A stretch of DNA of 8,149 nucleotides from Mailhella massiliensis (GTDB taxonomy: Bacteria; Desulfobacterota; Desulfovibrionia; Desulfovibrionales; Desulfovibrionaceae): positions 1-8,149 of the forward strand of contig NZ_DYZA01000208.1 in assembly GCF_020741395.1 (NCBI RefSeq), given 5' to 3'. This document shows positions 1 through 4,923 of this stretch, piece by piece. The notes beneath the pieces are model-generated. The model was not told where the DNA came from and made no database searches. It worked only from the letters and a program-made list of their open reading frames with translations. The first letter of the stretch is position 1; every line of letters starts with the position of its first letter. Both the position numbers and the translations under genes were made by a program.

Positions 1-630
1 CTCGCCTATAAGGGCATTCCTGTTGTCACAACCGAAACGCTCGCTCTTGCGTATGAAGTGGACGCTGTTTCCATTCGGAAAAACTTCTCCTGCAATAAAG
101 GAAGATTCACGGAAGGGAAACATTATTTTTCCATAACCGGCAAGGAACTCAGTGCTTTTCGTTTGAGCGTTACTGAAAGTAACTCTCAAATTTCACCCAA
201 GGTTCGCGCACTCACACTCTGGACGGAACGCGGCGCAGCACGCCATGCCAAGATGCTGAACTCTGACAAGGCGTGGGACATGTTCGAGCTGCTGGAAGAG
301 ACTTTCTTCCGTGTTGCCGTAAAGAAGGTTCAAGAAGATCTTGAGCTGACGCCCGCCGACCGCTCCGACCTGAAAGCCCTGGTGGACGCCAAGCTCTCCA
401 CCTGCCCGGCCAAGCTCCAGGGCAAGGCGCGTGCAGAACTGTGGGCGCGGTTCAACCGGCACTTCCGCATTGCGGCCTACTGCCGGCTCCCGCAGGAGAA
501 GATGAGCGAGGCGCGGGATGACCTCATCACGCTGGAATTGAACGCCCTGAAGGCCGTAGAGACACGGAAAGCTGCCGTGCTGCCGATGCTCCGGCTTCTG
601 TCGTATCAAAGCAGGAAAAGACCGTCATAA
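1..630 (+). CDS. Phage antirepressor, ORF6N + P22 antirepressor C-terminal domain (5' partial)
   Basis: The reading frame is open from the left edge, so the true start lies outside; 209 residues are visible. A GTG at 58 is an internal codon, because the preceding 19 codons already read as ORF6N sequence (LAYKGIPVVTTETLALAYEV). Visible residues 1-103 match the ORF6N fold known from phage antirepressors and KilA-N-type proteins (IRKNF, RFTEGKHYF, RALTLWTERGAARHAKML, AWDMFELLEETFF). Residues about 118-182 match the C-terminal domain of P22 Ant (GKARAELWARFNRHFRIAAY, LPQEKMSEARDDLITLEL). Such proteins bind and disable the prophage repressor, favouring induction; which repressor is targeted here is not visible. 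It points towards the late genes and is followed by a TAATG-coupled gene. By hand count the first 180 bases are about 45% GC against about 66% for 361-540, suggesting the N-terminal domain came from elsewhere. Family assignment is strong; the lytic-switch role is inferred. Confidence 0.87.
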   Translation, partial: LAYKGIPVVTTETLALAYEVDAVSIRKNFSCNKGRFTEGKHYFSITGKELSAFRLSVTESNSQISPKVRALTLWTERGAARHAKMLNSDKAWDMFELLEETFFRVAVKKVQEDLELTPADRSDLKALVDAKLSTCPAKLQGKARAELWARFNRHFRIAAYCRLPQEKMSEARDDLITLELNALKAVETRKAAVLPMLRLLSYQSRKRPS

Positions 631-962
631 TGCTCAAGGAAGTCATGGACATGGTTCATGACGCCCATCACCCCGGAGTCGTGCCTCTGTCCATGCCGCC
701 GGAAGTGCGCACGCGGTATTACCGGAGGCACAACCTTTACTGCTCCGCCACAGACTGCCTGATTGCCGCCTGCCGCATCCTTGAAACGGAGAAGGAACTT
801 GCCGGAGGAAGCGCCATATCACTTCCCGCACCTCGCGCCCATGGTCTCAAAGCTGAAAGGAAAGAACTCGCGGCCATGCAGGGAAAGCTTGATTTGCTCA
901 TGCAGACCGTACAGCTCCACGGCCTGCGCAGAGCAAAAACGCCCATATCCGCACGGCCGTGA
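630..962 (+). CDS. Hypothetical 110-residue protein translationally coupled to the antirepressor
   Basis: I do not recognise this family. The ATG overlaps the stop of the antirepressor by one base (TAATG at 628-632), which implies translational coupling; an AGGA at 613-616 is a poorly spaced ribosome site. Residues 1-30 are Met/His-rich with a short VPLSMPPEVRTRYYRR segment, residues 30-60 look helical with two cysteines (C38 and C43) and a third at 48, and residues 75-100 (ERKELAAMQGKLDLLMQTVQ) look like an amphipathic helix or short coiled coil. No signal peptide or membrane segment is seen. Being the distal gene of the antirepressor transcript, it may be a partner or modulator of it, but that is inference from position only. 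The later part has a slightly more arginine-rich composition and could be less conserved. Confidence 0.62.
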   Translation: MLKEVMDMVHDAHHPGVVPLSMPPEVRTRYYRRHNLYCSATDCLIAACRILETEKELAGGSAISLPAPRAHGLKAERKELAAMQGKLDLLMQTVQLHGLRRAKTPISARP

Positions 963-1020
963 ACTGCCTTGTCATGGCAAAGCCCGCAATCACGGCCGCC
1001 ATGGCGTGACACGATAACAC

Positions 1021-1051
1021 AAAGCCCCGTTCCGCACCGGAACAGGGCTTT
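1021..1051. terminator. Convergent hairpin terminator between regulatory and late genes
   Basis: Inverted repeat: AAAGCCC (1021-1027), C, GTTCCG (1029-1034), loop CAC, CGGAAC (1038-1043), A, GGGCTTT (1045-1051). On the plus strand it is followed by GTTTATT, a fair U-tract; on the minus strand by GTGTTATC, which is weaker. The single C/A mismatch of the plus-strand RNA becomes a G-U wobble in the minus-strand RNA, so the minus-strand stem is continuous. It lies between convergent genes ending at 962 and 1125 and should stop both transcripts. Confidence 0.85.
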
Positions 1052-1124
1052 GTTTATTGCGCGAACCGGCCGAGAAGGCAGGCCCGGCTGCAAACGCCCT
1101 TTCCCCACGCCCGCAGTTCTGCCC

Positions 1125-1886
1125 TTATGCCTTGCGCTCCCCTGAGACGGCGGGGGCCTTCTGCGCGATCAGCGCATCCAGAAGCGCCCGGGCCGCCATG
1201 GCACGGAAAGCCTCTTCCTTTTCGGCCTTCCCAAAGCCCGGAGAATCGAGCCGGCCCTGCGGTACGCCTATGCCGATCAGCGCCCGGGAGAGACTCTCCC
1301 TGAGTTCTTCCCCCCTGCCGGGGCCTTCGGCATGCGGGGCGTCAACGGAGCGGGAAAACGCGCCTTTTGCGGCACGGCCCTCTTCTTTGTCCGCCGCCTC
1401 GCCTTCCGCCCTGTGAAACGCGGGCTGATGCGGCAAGGGCGCAGACGGGGACAGCTGCGGCGCAAAGCGCCCCGCCCCTTTCACGGCGCTTTCTCGCGCC
1501 TCACTTGCGGCTTTTTCTTCCGGCGGCACGGCAAGGCCCTTCTTCCCCGGGCCCGGCTCTTCCTCCTGAGAAAGAGCGCTCACGGCGGCTTTTTTTCTGG
1601 AAAAAGCCGCCTCCCCTGCCGGAAGGATACCCCCGGCCTGTTCCCTTCCGAACAAATCCTGCGCACGCCTCTGCGCCTCCATGCTCCCCACACCGGCGAG
1701 AGTATCGAGCCCGGCGCGGCCTACAAGCTGTCCGAAGCTATTCCTGCCGTTGTTGTTCGCGAGCATGGAAAGCCCGGCGAGGAGAGCCGCCGTGCCGGGA
1801 TCGTTCTTCATCGCATCCCAGGCCGCGGCCCTGTCCCGCGCTTTCTGCGCCTCTTCCGCAAAAGGGGAAATCCACCCTTCAAACAT
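1125..1886 (-). CDS. Low-complexity phage virion-operon protein, 253 residues, function unknown
   Basis: Last gene of the late block. I chose the ATG at 1886 because AGGAGG (1893-1898) lies six bases upstream; the longer open frame reads into the previous gene. Residues 1-80 are the most protein-like part: an aromatic N-terminus (MFEGWISPF), a charged helix (EEAQKARDRAAAWDAMKNDP), a hydrophobic segment (GTAALLAGLSML) and GRNSFGQLVGRAGLDTLAG. Residues 85-190 are Ala/Glu/Lys/Pro-rich and probably disordered. Residues 193-240 form one or two amphipathic helices (ELRESLSRALIGIG, EEAFRAMAARALLDALIAQK). No catalytic motif is seen. Its place after the gp14-like and ejection-like genes would suit a minor virion, scaffold or ejection protein, but there is no sequence match I can name. 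It is much shorter than P22 gp20 or gp16. Confidence 0.72.
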   Translation of the reverse strand: MFEGWISPFAEEAQKARDRAAAWDAMKNDPGTAALLAGLSMLANNNGRNSFGQLVGRAGLDTLAGVGSMEAQRRAQDLFGREQAGGILPAGEAAFSRKKAAVSALSQEEEPGPGKKGLAVPPEEKAASEARESAVKGAGRFAPQLSPSAPLPHQPAFHRAEGEAADKEEGRAAKGAFSRSVDAPHAEGPGRGEELRESLSRALIGIGVPQGRLDSPGFGKAEKEEAFRAMAARALLDALIAQKAPAVSGERKA

Positions 1887-1892
1887 GGTATG

Positions 1893-1898
1893 CCTCCT
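1893..1898 (-). promoter_or_regulatory. Ribosome binding site deciding the 1886 start
   Basis: AGGAGG on the minus strand, six bases before the ATG at 1886. It fixes the start of the 253-residue protein well inside the longest open frame. Confidence 0.8.
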
Positions 1899-1905
1899 GT
1901 GCCTG

Positions 1906-1919
1906 ACGGCTTTCGCCGT
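1906..1919 (-). other. Leader hairpin with GAAA tetraloop
   Basis: On the minus strand ACGGC-GAAA-GCCGT makes a perfect five-pair stem closed by a GNRA tetraloop, ending seven bases before the Shine-Dalgarno sequence of the 253-residue gene. It could stabilise the mRNA end or influence ribosome access; a chance hairpin cannot be excluded in GC-rich DNA. Confidence 0.4.
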
Positions 1920-1932
1920 GCATGCCCTCTTG

Positions 1933-1960
1933 AAAAAAACGCGCCCCGTCCCTTCGCGCG
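1933..1960 (-). terminator. Possible weak terminator or attenuator in the 1887-2019 spacer
   Basis: On the minus strand CGCGC (1960-1956), an 11-base loop and GCGCG (1944-1940) are followed at once by seven T (1939-1933). The stem is only five pairs and the loop large, so termination would be partial. It lies between the 309- and 253-residue genes and could lower expression of the last gene. Confidence 0.35.
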
Positions 1961-2019
1961 GCAAAGCCTTTCCTTCCGCCGCCGCGGGCCGGGGCGCGCA
2001 GGCCCTCTTCCGGCCGCCC

Positions 2020-2949
2020 CTAGAACAGCCCCAGAAGGCCGCCAATAGCAGCGCCACCAAGAGCCCACGGGCTTGTAAGCGCCGCAGTTCCAGAAAGTCC
2101 AGAAAGAGCAGAACCAATGCCCCAACCAGTCAGACCACTTCCTACCACATTGCCCAGCGTGCTGCCGCTCGACTGCCGGCCGGTCGTGGCCGTCGTGCCG
2201 CCGTAGCTGCCCTGAATGAGGTTGTTGTAATTCTGGAGCGCCTGAAGGGCCTGATTCTGCGTGTAGTTGTAGCGGTCTATGTCGGCGTTGATCTTCTGCT
2301 GGCTGTAGTCGTCCAGCGCGGCCCCGGCCTCGCCGAGCGCCGCCGCGTCGGTATAGGCCTGATTGGCCAGCTGCTGGCCGGTCTGCCCTGCCACCACCTG
2401 CTGGCCGATGCCCGTGTTGTAGAGCTGGCCCGCAGCGTTTGCCGCGTCCGCCCTCTTGTCCCACAGGCCGGAATACATGTCGCTCGCGAGATTGTTCGCC
2501 GCGTCCGCCGCTGCCGCAGCGTGCGCCCCGGAGCCGTAGCGCCCCGCGCGGTTGAAATTGCCGTCCAGGGAAGCCTGCGCCTGCGAGTTCGCACGGTTGT
2601 ACAGCTCGTCCACATAGGGATTGTCTTCCTGCGAAAGCCGGTTCAGCGTGTTCAGTCCCTGATTGTCCGCAAGCGCCTGCCCGGTGGTGATGTTGTTCAC
2701 GGCATTGGAGGCGTTATCAATGAGAGGGCTGCCGCTTTGCGCCCTGTCCGCCTGCATCTGAAGCGCGTCCTGCGTCCACTCGGACTGATCGGCCACGGTC
2801 TGCCCCGGATAGTAGTCCGGAGCCATGCCGCCTTGCTGATAGAGCTTCTGCGCTTCTTCAAACACTTCCTTCAGATAGGGCTGCTGCCCTTCCCACGGGT
2901 CGGCCTTCTGCACCGTGGTGCTGCTGCCGCCGCCTTTTCCTCCGCCCAT
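2020..2949 (-). CDS. Podoviral virion protein with glycine-rich hydrophobic C-terminus, candidate ejection protein
   Basis: 309 residues. The ATG at 2949 is chosen because AGGAGG (2954-2959) precedes it by four bases; the longer frame overlaps the gene upstream. Sequence character is that of a common podophage and prophage virion protein: a Gly/Ser-rich start (MGGGKGGGSS), then PWEGQQPYLKEVFEEAQKLY, YPGQTVADQS, and a central NFNRAGRYGSGAHAAAAADA block at about 131-150, with a long Ala/Gln/Asn-rich helical region to about 240. Residues 260-309 are a glycine-zipper-like hydrophobic tail (GLTGWGIGSALSGLSG, WALGGAAIGGLLGLF) that could insert into a membrane. A role in the capsid interior or tail, released during DNA entry (as with P22 gp7/gp20), is inferred from this tail and from gene order, not from a recognised catalytic motif. 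No signal peptide is needed for such proteins and none is seen. Confidence 0.83.
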   Translation of the reverse strand: MGGGKGGGSSTTVQKADPWEGQQPYLKEVFEEAQKLYQQGGMAPDYYPGQTVADQSEWTQDALQMQADRAQSGSPLIDNASNAVNNITTGQALADNQGLNTLNRLSQEDNPYVDELYNRANSQAQASLDGNFNRAGRYGSGAHAAAAADAANNLASDMYSGLWDKRADAANAAGQLYNTGIGQQVVAGQTGQQLANQAYTDAAALGEAGAALDDYSQQKINADIDRYNYTQNQALQALQNYNNLIQGSYGGTTATTGRQSSGSTLGNVVGSGLTGWGIGSALSGLSGTAALTSPWALGGAAIGGLLGLF

Positions 2950-2953
2950 GAAG

Positions 2954-2959
2954 CCTCCT
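2954..2959 (-). promoter_or_regulatory. Ribosome binding site deciding the 2949 start
   Basis: AGGAGG on the minus strand four bases before ATG 2949, within the A/G-rich stretch AAGGAAAAGGAGGCTTC. It supports the MGGGKGGG start against a start more than 600 bases upstream. Confidence 0.85.
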
Positions 2960-3145
2960 TTTCCTTGATGGTTCGCCGCGGACCCGCCGGAACGAGTCCC
3001 GGCTTCATGCCGTTTTCCGCCCTGTCCGCAGGCAGGAAGCGGCGGCGCGGCAGGAAAAACATGTTGCGCGACGCCCCGCCGCCTCAGCCCGGGGCCGCGG
3101 CATGCGCCGCCCTCTCCTTCCCCGTGCCGCGCCGCAAAAGCCGCC
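2960..3145 (-). other. Non-coding spacer between GNAT-like and ejection-like genes
   Basis: About 190 bases of very GC-rich DNA with no convincing gene. It holds an inverted repeat GCGGC-ATGC-GCCGC (3097-3110) and, further along the minus strand, a short T5 run (about 3055-3059). No clear terminator or promoter was recognised; the open frames crossing it are shadows lacking ribosome sites. Confidence 0.5.
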
Positions 3146-3700
3146 TTACAGCGCCGCGTACTCCGCAGGCACAGTGTCGCGCGTGTACAGGGTGAGCAGC
3201 GCATCGGCATTGTGCCCGGTGGCGAAGTTGAACACCGCGCCGGGCAAAACGGTAATGTCCATGGCCCCCACCCTGTGGATGAAGGCGACGGCCGCGCGGT
3301 TGAAAAGCGGCGTGACGCCGTAGCAGCGGTCGAGAAGATAGCGCCCCTCCTCATCGCGCGCATGGAGCACTGAGGCGAGCGCGTAAAGCCCGAAGCCCTG
3401 CGCCACGCCCATGCGGCCTTCCGTACGCTTCGCGCCCTGCGGCAGGGTGGCGAAGTGGCATTTTGCCGTCGCGCCCTCCTGATCCGTGAGCCAGAACAGC
3501 CCGCACGCCTCGCCCCGGAACAGGATGAGCCACGGGTGCACCCCCTCCGACCGCGCCCAGGCGGCAAAGGCGCGCCCGTCCATGGGCGGCACGTTGTAAA
3601 AGGTGGCCGTATCGCGCCCGGCCTCCTTCAACCCGGCCCAGAAGCGCATGAAATCCCTGTCCGAAAGGTCGCTGCGGTAGATTCTGGAAAATTCGCCCAT
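3146..3700 (-). CDS. GNAT-fold virion/head-assembly protein, P22 gp14-like (DUF2824-type)
   Basis: 184 residues; ATG at 3700 sits one base after the stop of the previous gene, with GGGGG at 3706-3710 as ribosome site. The layout is that of a GCN5-type acetyltransferase fold: substrate-side helices (DLSDRDFMRFWAGLKEAG), a strand HPWLILFRGEACGLFWLTD at 55-73, strand AKCHFATLP at 79-87, a loop and helix EGRMGVAQGFGLYALASVLH at 94-113, and the C-terminal strand-helix-strand GVTPLFNRAAVAFIHRVGAM at 128-147. The acetyl-CoA loop (expected R/Q-x-x-G-x-G/A) is degenerate, so enzymatic activity is doubtful. Phage P22 gp14 and relatives, annotated as head assembly proteins, are remembered to share this fold and this genomic place after the tail-closing proteins. 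The fold is moderately sure; the role in assembly is inferred from context. An alternative is an acetyltransferase modifying a virion or host protein. Confidence 0.8.
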   Translation of the reverse strand: MGEFSRIYRSDLSDRDFMRFWAGLKEAGRDTATFYNVPPMDGRAFAAWARSEGVHPWLILFRGEACGLFWLTDQEGATAKCHFATLPQGAKRTEGRMGVAQGFGLYALASVLHARDEEGRYLLDRCYGVTPLFNRAAVAFIHRVGAMDITVLPGAVFNFATGHNADALLTLYTRDTVPAEYAAL

Positions 3701-3701
3701 A

Positions 3702-4196
3702 TCAGCCCCCGAAGCCCAGGACGCCGAGCATGCCGCCCAGGCGCGACGGGTCGAAGGTCAGGTTCAGGGCGGAACCTGCGCCGCTCTGCCCCGCCCGGGC
3801 AAGGCCGGAACCGGCGCTCCCCGCCATGGCCGGCAGGGGAAGGTTCGCCGCCGCGCCCTCCGCCATGCGGGAAGCCGCATCCACAGGGCTTCCCCGCAGC
3901 ATGGCCGCCGTGTCGGCCGCCTGCGCGCTCACGGGCGAGGCCAGCCCCTGCCCGGCTCCGGGCATGACGGAGGCGTTGAACACCCCTTCGCTCCCCCCTT
4001 CGCTCCCGCCCCCGGCCCTGTTTCTGATCATCCCCAGAAGCCCGCCGAGCTTTTCCGCGTCCAGCCCCTGATTCTGCCGGGGCAGGGAAGCGCTCCCGCC
4101 CCGGGGTATGCCCCCGGCCGCCCCCGGGGATACCGCTACGCGCATAGCGGGGGAAGCCGTGTTCGGGCCGACGAGCCGCTGATACAGTCCTGCCAT
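3702..4196 (-). CDS. Gly/Ala-rich low-complexity virion-operon protein, 164 residues
   Basis: I do not recognise a family. The ATG at 4196 has AAGGAG (4204-4209) seven bases upstream; the longer frame upstream reads as the out-of-frame shadow of the preceding gene. Visible features: an N-terminal MAGLYQRLVGPNTASPAMRV, then Gly/Ser/Pro/Ala-rich sequence. A short motif occurs twice, LDAEKLGGLLGM at 45-56 and FDPSRLGGMLGV at 148-159, so the two ends may form similar amphipathic helices. A 12-base tandem duplication (3983-4006) encodes the GGSEGGSE repeat near residue 65. No catalytic motif, signal peptide or clear membrane segment. The stop is one base from the start of the GNAT-like gene, suggesting co-translation. 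Small virion or assembly protein is the likely kind of job. Confidence 0.7.
   Translation of the reverse strand: MAGLYQRLVGPNTASPAMRVAVSPGAAGGIPRGGSASLPRQNQGLDAEKLGGLLGMIRNRAGGGSEGGSEGVFNASVMPGAGQGLASPVSAQAADTAAMLRGSPVDAASRMAEGAAANLPLPAMAGSAGSGLARAGQSGAGSALNLTFDPSRLGGMLGVLGFGG
3983..4006. repeat. Perfect 12-bp tandem duplication inside the 164-residue gene
   Basis: CCCCTTCGCTCC occurs twice back to back (3983-3994 and 3995-4006). Its length is a multiple of three, so it adds four codons without breaking the frame and gives the GGSEGGSE sequence. Likely replication slippage. Confidence 0.9.
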
Positions 4197-4203
4197 GATC
4201 CTT

Positions 4204-4209
4204 CTCCTT
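4204..4209 (-). promoter_or_regulatory. Ribosome binding site deciding the 4196 start
   Basis: AAGGAG on the minus strand seven bases before ATG 4196; it sets the MAGLYQRLVG start, 60 codons inside the longest open frame. Confidence 0.8.
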
Positions 4210-4260
4210 GCTGTGAATGAAATCCGACGCGCCCTTTGCCGAAAAACGGGGCGACATTGC

Positions 4261-4285
4261 GTGCGCTTTTTCCGATGATGCGCAC
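4261..4285 (-). other. Inverted repeat in the 4197-4311 spacer
   Basis: GTGCGC (4261-4266) and GCGCAC (4280-4285) form a six-pair stem with a 13-base loop in the leader of the 164-residue gene. On the minus strand a T5 run follows, but about 15 bases away, so it is a poor terminator. Possible mRNA structure; function unknown. Confidence 0.35.
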
Positions 4286-4311
4286 CCTGCCGAAACTGCC
4301 GGAAAGGCCGC

Positions 4312-4635
4312 TCAGCCCTCATCCCCGCCGCCCACGAGCGCCCAGCCGAAGGAACATTCCCCCGGCGCGGACGCAAAGCGGAACGTCATGCTTCCGCGCG
4401 TCATGCTCTCAAGCCACCACACGGCCTGCGCCGCGGCCTGATCCAGCGGAATGAGCAGCGCGAGCCGCCCGGCCCGGCAGCGCCCGTCCCTGATGATAAG
4501 GGATGTTGCTCCTGCGGCACAGGCTGCGCGCCCGGTGTTGGCCGTGTCGCCCCTGAGCGCCGCGTTGACCCCCACGGCCAGAGCAATCATTTGCGCCGGG
4601 GTGGATGCAGGCACCTGCGGAACGAAATTCGCCAT
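4312..4635 (-). CDS. Small beta-rich phage virion protein, 107 residues
   Basis: ATG at 4635 is preceded at four bases by AAGGAGG (4640-4646), so the 18 extra codons of the longer frame are rejected. The sequence (MANFVPQVPASTPAQMIALA, then GDTANTGRAA, an alternating strand ATSLIIRDGRCRAGRLALLI, LDQAAAQAVWWLESMTRG, SMTFRF, and SFGWALVGG at the end) resembles small phage proteins that read TANTG/TANS...DARC...G.L...PLT.NAAA...G..T....A...F.Y...G and sit among tail genes of podophages. Their exact role is not known to me; a trimeric tail or decoration component is plausible. It occupies the place of the tail-needle gene 26 in P22 but lacks the long coiled coil of gp26. No signal peptide or enzyme motif. 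Confidence 0.78.
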   Translation of the reverse strand: MANFVPQVPASTPAQMIALAVGVNAALRGDTANTGRAACAAGATSLIIRDGRCRAGRLALLIPLDQAAAQAVWWLESMTRGSMTFRFASAPGECSFGWALVGGGDEG

Positions 4636-4639
4636 ATCC

Positions 4640-4646
4640 CCTCCTT
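4640..4646 (-). promoter_or_regulatory. Ribosome binding site deciding the 4635 start
   Basis: AAGGAGG on the minus strand, four bases before ATG 4635; the strongest Shine-Dalgarno sequence of the window. Confidence 0.85.
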
Positions 4647-4818
4647 GCAAGATTTTTCTTCTCCATGGCACGGCAAAGCGGCGCGGCACAGCGGAGGCCG
4701 CAGCAAAAAAACGCAGTATGCCCGGGAGGCTCCGCGCCCGGCATGGGGAAGGCTTCCGCCGCGCTTCCGTTCGGGGTGCAGGCCCTTGCCCCGACGCGGC
4801 AGAAAAAATCCCGGGCGC
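4647..4818 (-). other. Leader-like spacer after the internal terminator
   Basis: About 170 bases without a convincing gene between the terminator and the 107-residue gene. On the minus strand it has a T6 run (4803-4808), a GC-rich imperfect hairpin around 4720-4742, another T7 run at about 4706-4712, and then an A-rich stretch just before the ribosome site. A promoter restarting transcription after the terminator would have to lie here, but I cannot point to convincing -35/-10 boxes. Confidence 0.4.
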
Positions 4819-4838
4819 AAAAAAAGGGCGACGCGCCC
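4819..4838 (-). terminator. Rho-independent terminator after the nozzle gene
   Basis: On the minus strand GGGCG (4838-4834), loop CGT, CGCCC (4830-4826) and then seven T (4825-4819), 86 bases after the stop of the 490-residue gene. The stem is short but all G/C and abuts the U-tract. It splits the late block into an upstream head-tail connector part and a downstream part. Confidence 0.7.
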
Positions 4839-4923
4839 CTGACGCATCACCCCTTCCGAAACTTCTTCCGCAGTGCTTTCAGGCACGGCACTCCCTGCCG
4901 CTTACACCGCCTTCACCACCGCC

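Noticed and set aside
974..1009. Tiny plus-strand frame (MAKPAITAAMA) after the 110-residue gene
   Set aside because: Eleven codons, no Shine-Dalgarno sequence; likely chance.
2871..3062. 63-residue minus-strand frame (MFFLPRRRFL start)
   Set aside because: Overlaps the start of the 309-residue gene in another frame and lacks a ribosome site.
3097..3110. GCGGC-ATGC-GCCGC inverted repeat as a terminator
   Set aside because: No T-run follows on either strand; kept only as a remark on the spacer.
1681..3195. 504-residue open frame on the plus strand
   Set aside because: It runs antisense to the 253-, 309- and 184-residue genes, has an Arg/Pro/Ala-rich shadow composition and no ribosome site; such frames are expected opposite genes with strong GC third-position bias.
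3702..4376. Longer 224-residue version of the 164-residue protein
   Set aside because: The additional 60 residues are Arg-rich and partly overlap the preceding gene out of frame, while the inner ATG has a clear AAGGAG site.
4587..4886. 99-residue minus-strand open frame in the spacer after the nozzle gene
   Set aside because: It crosses the terminator, overlaps the start of the 107-residue gene out of frame, and is Arg/Pro/Cys-rich with no ribosome site.
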